Source of the DNA: Terriglobia bacterium
Lineage (GTDB): Bacteria; Acidobacteriota; Terriglobia; Terriglobales; Acidobacteriaceae
Assembly (NCBI GenBank): GCA_020072585.1
Contig: JAIQGL010000023.1
Location: 1-64,000 of the forward strand
DNA length: 64,000 bases
Direction: 5' to 3'
The position numbers were made by a program, and so were the translations under genes. Below the pieces are notes generated by a model that worked only from the letters and a program-made list of their open reading frames with translations, did no database searches and had not been told where the DNA came from. Shown here one piece after another: positions 58,040 through 64,000 of the stretch; position 1 is the stretch's first letter, and each line of letters opens with the position of its first letter.

Positions 58040-59629
58040 TTGGCAACCATCCCGGAACATTTTGACGTCCTGATCATCGGCGCGGGCCTCTCCGGCATTG
58101 ACGCCGCCCATCACCTCCAGAAATTTAGCCCCAGCAAGAGCTATGTCATCCTGGAGCAGCGGGAGCGCATCGGCGGCACCTGGGACCTGTTCCGCTATCC
58201 CGGCATACGCTCCGATTCGGACATGCTGACCATGGGCTACTCGTTCCGGCCGTGGACGAATCCTAAAGCCATCTCGCCGGGCGAAGACATCCGCGAATAC
58301 ATCACGGCCACGGCCCGCGACGAAGGCATTGACCGCAACATCCGTTTCCGCCACCAGATCAAGCGGGCGTCTTGGTCGTCAGAAGACGCGAAGTGGACGG
58401 TCGAGGCGGTACGGAAAGCGCCGTCCTCGGGCGCAAGTAGGAACATCGCAGGAGACACGACCTCTGGCGGGGTTGAAATAAAAAACGACGAGCCCGTCAC
58501 CCTCACATGCAACTTCCTATTCTGCTGCGCTGGCTACTATCGCTATTCCGCCGGATACCTGCCGGAGTTCCCCAACGCCAGCCGCTTCAAGGGACGCACG
58601 ATTCATCCGCAGGCCTGGCCTCAGGACCTTGATTACGCGGGAAAACGCATTATCGTCATCGGCAGCGGCGCCACTGCTGTTACGCTGGTTCCCGCTATGG
58701 CCAAAACTGCCGGACATGTGACCATGCTCCAGCGCTCGCCTACCTATGTGATTTCCGCTCCGGAGAAAGACCGCATCGCCAACTTTCTGCGCCACATCAT
58801 GCCGGCAAAGTGGGCTTACCGGCTCAGCCGCTGGAAAAACGTCAGCTTCATGACGTACATCTACCAGCTCTCGCAGCGCTTTCCCAACTTCGTAAAGCGT
58901 GGCATCATCAAGAAAGCGCAGAAGCAACTGGGGACGGACTTTGACGTGGACACGCATTTCACTCCGCGTTACCGCCCCTGGGAGCAGCGGATGTGCCTGA
59001 TTCCGGATGCGGACATGTTTGAGGCCATCAAATCGGGCAGGGCCAGCGTGGTCACTGACCAGATTGAGACCTTCACGGAAAAAGGCATCCTGCTCAAATC
59101 GGGCAAGGAGCTTGAAGCCGACATCATCGTCACTGCCACGGGCCTGGCCATGCAGGCCTTTGGCGGCATGGAGCTCACTGTCGATAAACAGCGCGTGGAC
59201 CCGGGCCAGGTGCTGGCGTACAAGGGCGTGATGATGTCCGGCGTGCCGAACTTTGCCTCCGTCTTCGGGTACATCAACGCCTCGTGGACGCTCAAGGCCG
59301 ACCTAATCTGCAACTATGTTTGCCGGCTTTTGAATTTCATGGACAGCAAAGGCATGCGCCAGGTGACTCCCCGGCCCGTGGACGAAAGCGCTGCCGCGCC
59401 TTTTGTCGAAAATTTCACCCCCGGTTACATCCAGCGCGCTCTGGCCAGTTGGCCCAAGCAGGGACACAAGAAGCCATGGCGCGTTTATCAGAACTATCTC
59501 CGCGACACCATCACCCTGAAGTGGGCGCGCGTTGACGATGAAGGGCTGGAGTTTTCCAATCCCGTCGCCGAGGCCCCGCAGAAACCGCTCAAACTGGCGA
59601 AAGACAAGCAGCTGGCAACGAGCAATTAG
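58040..59629 (+). CDS. Flavin-containing (Baeyer-Villiger-type) monooxygenase
   Basis: About 529 aa. Two Rossmann motifs (VLIIGAGLSGIDAAHHL for FAD, IVIGSGATAVTLVPAMAK for NADPH) and the type I Baeyer-Villiger fingerprint FKGRTIHPQAWPQD (FxGxxxHxxxWP). RIGGTWDLFRYPGIRSDSD is typical of this family. Substrate unknown (a cyclic or linear ketone). I take TTG 58040 as start because GGAG is seven bases upstream and the conserved EHFDVLIIGAG follows at once; an open frame extends to GTG 57938, but that extension is not conserved-looking. Confidence 0.88.
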   Translation: MATIPEHFDVLIIGAGLSGIDAAHHLQKFSPSKSYVILEQRERIGGTWDLFRYPGIRSDSDMLTMGYSFRPWTNPKAISPGEDIREYITATARDEGIDRNIRFRHQIKRASWSSEDAKWTVEAVRKAPSSGASRNIAGDTTSGGVEIKNDEPVTLTCNFLFCCAGYYRYSAGYLPEFPNASRFKGRTIHPQAWPQDLDYAGKRIIVIGSGATAVTLVPAMAKTAGHVTMLQRSPTYVISAPEKDRIANFLRHIMPAKWAYRLSRWKNVSFMTYIYQLSQRFPNFVKRGIIKKAQKQLGTDFDVDTHFTPRYRPWEQRMCLIPDADMFEAIKSGRASVVTDQIETFTEKGILLKSGKELEADIIVTATGLAMQAFGGMELTVDKQRVDPGQVLAYKGVMMSGVPNFASVFGYINASWTLKADLICNYVCRLLNFMDSKGMRQVTPRPVDESAAAPFVENFTPGYIQRALASWPKQGHKKPWRVYQNYLRDTITLKWARVDDEGLEFSNPVAEAPQKPLKLAKDKQLATSN

Positions 59630-59761
59630 CAATTAGCCAGCAAACCTTGCCTCTGATAGCGCTGGCCCTCATGGCAGAGAGCTCGCATCATCGGGATTTA
59701 GCCCGATTCGCACAGCCGGGAATTCCACTGAGGCTGCGCAGCAGGAGCCGGGGATGCCGCG

Positions 59762-60091
59762 CTACCGGCACACAAAGTGATTGCCTGCGGCCCTGCAATC
59801 ACGTGCGCCTTCCGGAAACTTTCGCATCACGGAGACCTGCGTGCCATAGGCCGAGTAGCGGCACACCAGCGTCTTTTCCCCGGCGATCACCTGAATTCCC
59901 ACTGACTGCAGTTTGCCGATTTGGGGGGTGGTCCACCACGGCTTGGGAATTGATGTGGTTATGTCGGTTCGCACGTCTGCTACGGGACACGCGATCTCGT
60001 GTTCCGCCGCGACCGGGGCATTGCGCTGCCCCACTGCCGGCACCATCGCACATACCAGGACCACCAATTTTGTGACTGCTGATCTCGTCAT
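59762..60091 (-). CDS. Small exported cysteine-containing protein
   Basis: A 109-aa protein with a signal peptide (MTRSAVTKLVVLVCAMVPAVGQ). The mature part has cysteines at EIACPVAD, TLVCRYS, ARDCRAA and HFVCR, probably two disulfides. A W-W pair (PKPWWTTPQ) sits in the middle. ATG 60091 follows AAGGAG by six bases; frames extending to 60214 lack this site. Not a family I recognise. Convergent with the monooxygenase gene. Confidence 0.72.
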   Translation of the reverse strand: MTRSAVTKLVVLVCAMVPAVGQRNAPVAAEHEIACPVADVRTDITTSIPKPWWTTPQIGKLQSVGIQVIAGEKTLVCRYSAYGTQVSVMRKFPEGARDCRAAGNHFVCR

Positions 60092-60312
60092 AGCCCACTC
60101 CTTCATTCGGTTGAAATCGTACGACGGGAAAAACCAAACCGCTATGCATTGTACGCTTTTGAAGAACGGCCAGAACTTTGAGGACGCGACTCTGCCAGCG
60201 CCGTTCGCCAGCAAAAAGCCCCGGTTCGGGGTTTGCGCAACCCAGCTTTTTGTGCCAGACTAAAGAGATTTCCTCTGGCCCAAATTGCATCTAGAGACGC
60301 GCCCAGCATTGA

Positions 60313-60346
60313 TTTCTCCGTGCCTCCGTGTCTCCCTGGTGAAAAA
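60313..60346 (-). repeat. CACGGAGR-type short repeat, copy 2 (inverted)
   Basis: Read on the minus strand: TTTTTCACCAGGGAGACACG then GAGGCACGGAGAAA, the same 8-bp-period element as at 50907-50937 in opposite orientation. It lies in the uvrB upstream region, about 160 bases before its start. Confidence 0.6.
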
Positions 60347-60466
60347 GTTTTTAAGCCATGAGCCAGCGGTCCCCGATGCGCGCCGCTGTTGCGCGTGACG
60401 AGGTGGGAGCCCGACCACGCAGCGAGCAGCGCTGAATTGGGAGCGGAAGAGAGACTAATATCAACG

Positions 60467-60483
60467 AAACCGCTAAGCGGTTT
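60467..60483. promoter_or_regulatory. Dyad just upstream of uvrB
   Basis: AAACCGCT-A-AGCGGTTT, an 8-bp inverted repeat with a 1-nt centre, 21 bases before the uvrB ATG. It could be a regulator site or part of the leader. It does not look like the E. coli LexA box. The rest of the 60092-60503 gap shows nothing else clear. Confidence 0.4.
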
Positions 60484-60503
60484 GGAGCGAAGCGACAAGA
60501 ACA

Positions 60504-62492
60504 ATGGATTTTCGGCTAGCATCCGACTACAAGCCCAAGGGCGACCAGCCCAACGCCATTGACGAGCTCACCCGCGGCATCTACGCCGGAGAAAAGCACC
60601 AGGTACTGCTGGGTGTGACAGGTTCAGGCAAGACTTTTACCATGGCCAAGATCATTGAGCAGCTCAATCGCCCTGCGCTGGTATTGGCCCACAATAAGAC
60701 GCTGGCGGCGCAGCTCTACCATGAGTTCAAGCAGTTCTTCCCGCAAAACGCGGTGGAATACTTTGTCTCTTATTACGATTATTACCAGCCTGAGGCGTAT
60801 ATTCCCGCCGGCGACGTCTACATTGAAAAAGAATCCACCGTCAATGACGAGTTGGACAAACTGCGCCTCTCCGCAACCCGCTCGCTCTTTGAACGGCGCG
60901 ACTGCATCATCGTGGCCTCCGTGAGCTGCATTTACGGACTGGGCTCGCCGGAAGCCTATTACGGCATGCTGCTCTTTCTGGAAAAAGGGCAGAAGATCAA
61001 GCGCAATGACATTTTCGCCAAGCTGGTGGAAATTCTCTACGAGCGCAATGACGTGGACTTCAAGCGCGGTACCTTCCGCGTCCGCGGTGACGTGATTGAG
61101 GTCTTCCCTACCTATGACGACAATGCCTACCGCATTGAGCTCTTTGGCGACGAGGTGGATTCGCTCTCGCAGATCGATCCGCTCTTCGGCACGGTCAAGC
61201 AGAAGTACGCCCGGCTGCCTATCTATCCCAAGAGCCACTACGTGATGTCCAATACCACGAAAAACCAGGCGATCGTCACCATTCTGGAAGAGCTGGCGTG
61301 GTGGGAAAAAGAGCTGGAAAAAGATGGCCGTCTGGTGGAGTCGCAACGCATACACCAGCGCACCCGGTTTGATCTGGAGATGATCAAGTCCGTGGGCTAT
61401 TGCCACGGCATTGAGAACTATTCGCGCCACTTCAGCGGACGCAAGCCGGGCGAGCCGCCGCCCACGCTGCTGGACTACGTCCCCCGTGACTTCATCATGT
61501 TTATTGATGAGTCGCACCAGACCGTGCCGCAGCTGCATGGCATGTGGCACGGAGATCGCTCGCGCAAGGAGAACCTGGTGCAGTATGGCTTCCGCCTGCC
61601 TTCGGCGCTCGATAACCGTCCGCTCAAGTTCGAGGAATTTGAAGAGCGCACCAATCAGCTGATCTATGTTTCCGCCACGCCCGGCCCGTACGAGCTGACT
61701 AAATCCGCGGGCGTTGTGGTGGAGCAGATCATCCGGCCCACCGGCCTGGTCGATCCGCCGACGGAGATTCGTCCGGTCAAAGGACAGATTGACGATCTGC
61801 TGCATGAGATTCGTGATCGCGTCGGCAAAGGCGAGCGCGTCCTGGTGACCACGCTGACCAAGCGCATGTCAGAAGATCTGGCGGAGTATTACGCTGAAGT
61901 GGGCGTGCGCTGCCGCTACATGCACTCTGAAATTGAAACGCTCGAACGCATCAAGCTGCTGCGCGACCTGCGCAAAGGCGAATACGACGTGCTGATCGGC
62001 ATCAACCTTCTGCGCGAAGGGCTTGATCTGCCTGAAGTCTCTCTTGTCGCCATTCTCGACGCGGACAAAGAAGGCTTTCTTCGCTCCAGCGGTTCGTTGA
62101 TTCAGACGATTGGCCGCTGTGCCCGCAACCTGAATGGCCGCGCCATTCTTTACGCGGACAAAATGACTGACTCCATGAAGCGCGCCATCGATGAGACCGA
62201 TCGCCGCCGCGCCATCCAGGTGGCATACAACCAGGAGCACGGCATCACGCCGGAATCGATCATCCGTCCGCTCTCCATGTCGCTCGCCGGAATTACCGAA
62301 GCGGACTATGTGGACGTGACGGAGAACGCTGATGGCCTCCCTGACTTCAAATCCCAGGAAGAGCTGGACGCCTACATTGCCGGCATGGAAAGCGACATGC
62401 GCGAAGCCGCCAAGCGGTTTGAATTTGAAAAAGCCGCCAAACTCCGTGATGCTGTACGCGAACTGCGGACGAAGGAGTTTTTGTTTACGTAA
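60504..62492 (+). CDS. uvrB: Excinuclease ABC subunit B
   Basis: A 662-aa nucleotide-excision-repair helicase. Walker A GVTGSGKT (37-44), the beta-hairpin [12 protein letters not shown] that clamps DNA, motif [33 protein letters not shown], motif [27 protein letters not shown], motif [11 protein letters not shown], and the C-terminal UVR domain ([16 protein letters not shown]) that contacts UvrC. Full family length. The ribosome site is not obvious. No SOS box was recognised upstream. Confidence 0.98.
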   Translation: MDFRLASDYKPKGDQPNAIDELTRGIYAGEKHQVLLGVTGSGKTFTMAKIIEQLNRPALVLAHNKTLAAQLYHEFKQFFPQNAVEYFVSYYDYYQPEAYIPAGDVYIEKESTVNDELDKLRLSATRSLFERRDCIIVASVSCIYGLGSPEAYYGMLLFLEKGQKIKRNDIFAKLVEILYERNDVDFKRGTFRVRGDVIEVFPTYDDNAYRIELFGDEVDSLSQIDPLFGTVKQKYARLPIYPKSHYVMSNTTKNQAIVTILEELAWWEKELEKDGRLVESQRIHQRTRFDLEMIKSVGYCHGIENYSRHFSGRKPGEPPPTLLDYVPRDFIMFIDESHQTVPQLHGMWHGDRSRKENLVQYGFRLPSALDNRPLKFEEFEERTNQLIYVSATPGPYELTKSAGVVVEQIIRPTGLVDPPTEIRPVKGQIDDLLHEIRDRVGKGERVLVTTLTKRMSEDLAEYYAEVGVRCRYMHSEIETLERIKLLRDLRKGEYDVLIGINLLREGLDLPEVSLVAILDADKEGFLRSSGSLIQTIGRCARNLNGRAILYADKMTDSMKRAIDETDRRRAIQVAYNQEHGITPESIIRPLSMSLAGITEADYVDVTENADGLPDFKSQEELDAYIAGMESDMREAAKRFEFEKAAKLRDAVRELRTKEFLFT

Positions 62493-62533
62493 TTGAGCAC
62501 TCTGTCACCTGGCAGTGGTAAGTTAAGGATGGA

Positions 62534-62992
62534 ATGATAACGGCCGTCCAAGATCCTTATGTGAAGGCGTTGCAAGCCCTGGCCGGGAGACTAGGCCCAG
62601 AGAAGGCCACGCTCTACATTCTCGACATTAGTTCCAAAAAGAAGGGGTTACATTTCGAAATTCGATCACGTAACCCAAGGGCCGCACGCGTTTCAGGAAA
62701 TATATTTGAGGGCGGCCTAGTACTACTGAATGCCGGGCACACGTCGCTAGAAGTTCATCCCAAGCAAGGCTATGGTGATGCTCGGCAGATAGGCGAAATC
62801 GAAGAAATGTGCGAAGCGGTATTGCGGGGGAATTTCAGCGAAGTGGTTATTTCTTCCAACGAGCACACGTTGTATACGTGCGGAGTTTTCCTTTTGAAGA
62901 CACGCCCGTTTAAATCTACTAGAACGCAACTGAGCTGGCGTTGGCTATTGCGCAAGGCTCGCAGTGTTCATCAGTACGAGCCCTACGATTAG
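62534..62992 (+). CDS. Hypothetical protein
   Basis: A 152-aa cytoplasmic protein, no signal or TM segment. It begins MITAVQDPYVKALQALAG and has an alternating strand/helix pattern with a basic C-terminus (LSWRWLLRKARSVHQYEP). AAGGA lies just upstream of ATG 62534. No known family is recognised. It is 41 bases downstream of uvrB and four bases from the convergent TlpA-like gene. Its base composition is more A+T-rich than uvrB, so recent acquisition is possible. Confidence 0.65.
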   Translation: MITAVQDPYVKALQALAGRLGPEKATLYILDISSKKKGLHFEIRSRNPRAARVSGNIFEGGLVLLNAGHTSLEVHPKQGYGDARQIGEIEEMCEAVLRGNFSEVVISSNEHTLYTCGVFLLKTRPFKSTRTQLSWRWLLRKARSVHQYEPYD

Positions 62993-62996
62993 GCAC

Positions 62997-63539
62997 TCAC
63001 TTCGTGGACAGTCCTTTCTTGGTCTTTTTTTCGGGAGCTGGCTTGGGTTCCGGTTCTCCTGCCAACTTCCGCAGCCGCTGCGCCAGGCTTGCTCTCTCCA
63101 GTTTGCCGCTCACGCGGTCTTCAATATTTCCTTCCGCGTCGATAAAAACGGTCCCCGGCATCACCTGTGCCACACCAAAATCCTGCAAGCTATCGAGCGT
63201 CGCGCCCATCATCACCGTCAAGGCATCGCCCTTATGCTTCTTGATGAACGCTGCAATCTCCGGCTTCATATCGTCATCATCAATGGAGGCGGCAATGAAG
63301 ACGACCCTGCCCTTGTAGCGCTGCTGCATTTCGCTCAGCAGCGGCATCTCTGCGGCGCAGGGCACGCACCAGGTGGCCCAGAAGTTCAGCACCACGGGCT
63401 TGCCGCGGTAGTCTTCCAGATTGTGCGGCGCGCCCTGAAGATCGCGCAGTTCAAGGCTGGGCGCGGCATCACCAGCGCGCGCGGAGAGCGCGCAGCCTAA
63501 GATCAGAATGGCGGCCAGATTGGCCTGGAACCTTTGCAT
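62997..63539 (-). CDS. TlpA/ResA-like thiol-disulfide oxidoreductase
   Basis: A 180-aa periplasmic thioredoxin-like protein. Signal peptide MQRFQANLAAILILGCALSARA, then the TlpA fold: LEDYRGKPVVLNFWATWCVPC (active site C58-VP-C61), VVFIAASIDDDD, the cis-Pro loop region QVMPGTVFIDAEG. The C-terminal tail is basic and proline-rich (EPEPKPAPEKKTKKG). It likely reduces disulfides in envelope proteins, for example during cytochrome c maturation. ATG 63539 is preferred over the upstream start at 63557. Confidence 0.9.
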   Translation of the reverse strand: MQRFQANLAAILILGCALSARAGDAAPSLELRDLQGAPHNLEDYRGKPVVLNFWATWCVPCAAEMPLLSEMQQRYKGRVVFIAASIDDDDMKPEIAAFIKKHKGDALTVMMGATLDSLQDFGVAQVMPGTVFIDAEGNIEDRVSGKLERASLAQRLRKLAGEPEPKPAPEKKTKKGLSTK

Positions 63540-63674
63540 CACGCCTATATATAACACGAAGCCGGAGCCGGACTCTCAGGCATAATTTAGAATTTAGCAG
63601 CGGTCAGACTGGAGACAGCATTGCTCTTGCAATACATCTGTCAATTCGTGCTCGATGAAAGCCCCGCCTGACCC

Positions 63675-64000
63675 ATGTTCATCTCTTGCCTCTTGCTCCT
63701 GATTGCGATAACCGGCGGTACGCTGCTTACCTTTCTGTTTGACCGTAGCGCGTCCAGGGCCGCGCGGCTTTGCATGGGCGCATGCATCGGGCTGGCTCTC
63801 ATGGCGACTACCGGCTTTCTTTTGTCTTTATGCTTTGGCCTGGGAGCGGCCGCCATTCTCTTCAGCGCAATCATCTTGCTTCTGCCGCTGCTTCTGCTGC
63901 TCAATGGTGAACGTCGCACCCTGATTCTGGGTGGCCTGCGCTCCCCTGCTTCGTCTTCCGGAAGCAAAAGTATCGGCTATCTGATTTTTTATCTCGCCAT
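63675..64000 (+). CDS. N-terminal part of a polytopic membrane protein cut by the right edge
   Basis: From ATG 63675 the frame stays open to the window end (108 codons seen). It starts MFISCLLLLIAITGGTLLTF and shows about three transmembrane segments before a basic loop (NGERRTLILGGLRSPAS) and another hydrophobic run at the edge. The layout could fit a dolichol-mannosyltransferase-like or other multi-spanning protein, but no motif is visible in this part. No strong ribosome site. Confidence 0.65.
   Translation, partial: MFISCLLLLIAITGGTLLTFLFDRSASRAARLCMGACIGLALMATTGFLLSLCFGLGAAAILFSAIILLLPLLLLLNGERRTLILGGLRSPASSSGSKSIGYLIFYLA

Noticed and set aside
57685-58065. Plus-strand 126-codon frame before the flavin monooxygenase
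   Set aside because: It runs through an AT-rich stretch and into the monooxygenase N-terminus in another frame, has no ribosome site and no protein-like pattern after the first 40 codons.
60216-60240. CCCCG-GTT-CGGGG hairpin next to a T-run (minus strand), considered as a terminator
   Set aside because: It lies upstream of the minus-strand gene at 60091 and no gene is transcribed into it from the right, so a terminator role has no client; it may be chance or part of a repeat.
60624-61805. Minus-strand open frame of 393 codons opposite uvrB
   Set aside because: uvrB is unambiguous on the plus strand; the antisense product matches nothing and mirrors codon bias.

Overview
The window looks like chromosomal DNA of an Acidobacteriota member (Terriglobia / Koribacter-like). 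The pointers are a moderately GC-rich sequence, several long SBBP beta-propeller proteins, a VWFA-related protein of the type common in that phylum, carboxypeptidase-regulatory-like repeat proteins, and an mraZ-rsmH-ftsL-ftsI block. No phage, integron, CRISPR array or intact insertion sequence was found. The phylum assignment is inferred from family content, not from a marker-gene tree.

Layout. 1-0.9 kb: a gene fragment leaving the left edge and a small exported protein. 1-11.2 kb (minus): four tandem paralogous SBBP-repeat secreted proteins of 812-856 aa, each with its own ribosome-binding site, near-identical ends and divergent middles. 11.6-17.5 kb: a response regulator/histidine kinase pair, two stand-alone receiver proteins, a Spy/CpxP-like periplasmic protein, and a YtxH plus coiled-coil membrane pair. 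17.6-22.4 kb (minus): the start of the division/cell-wall (dcw) cluster (mraZ, rsmH, an overlooked 51-codon ORF, ftsL, ftsI with PASTA), with a promoter and MraZ-type GTGGT boxes; the cluster stops after ftsI. 22.5-28.2 kb: an AlkZ-like protein, a large glycosidase-like protein with eight carboxypeptidase-regulatory-like modules, and a heptad-repeat Asp/Arg/Lys protein. 28.4-30 kb: an ArsR regulator, an SRPBCC protein, a deletion-damaged SRPBCC paralogue and a membrane protein, with a visible promoter/operator. 30-34.4 kb (minus): a three-gene MacB-like ABC efflux operon. 34.5-40.5 kb: the VWFA protein and a minor-pilin operon (FimT/GspH, PilV, PilW and an outsized PilX-like protein).

40.6-56 kb is mainly metabolic: formate-THF ligase, tRNA-Arg(CCG), a methyltransferase, an FG-GAP protein that shares its C-terminal domain with the SBBP array, a GcvT-like aminomethyltransferase, two tandem PYROXD2-like FAD oxidoreductases, a Rieske oxygenase with a demethylase-type active site, an alkaline-phosphatase-family enzyme, and a fused alpha/beta 2-oxoacid dehydrogenase E1. 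56-64 kb: a HAD phosphatase, a lipoprotein, a Baeyer-Villiger-type flavin monooxygenase, UvrB, a TlpA-like thioredoxin and a membrane protein cut by the right edge.

Most notable: (i) the SBBP tandem array with a visible mosaic junction, which implies gene conversion between copies, and its shared two-cysteine C-terminal domain; (ii) the unlisted 51-aa gene immediately before ftsL; (iii) the MraZ-box promoter; (iv) the heptad-repeat charged protein; (v) a possible N-demethylation / one-carbon locus (Rieske + PYROXD2 pair + GcvT, with formate-THF ligase a few kilobases away). All functional statements rest on motif and family recognition by eye; no database search was run.
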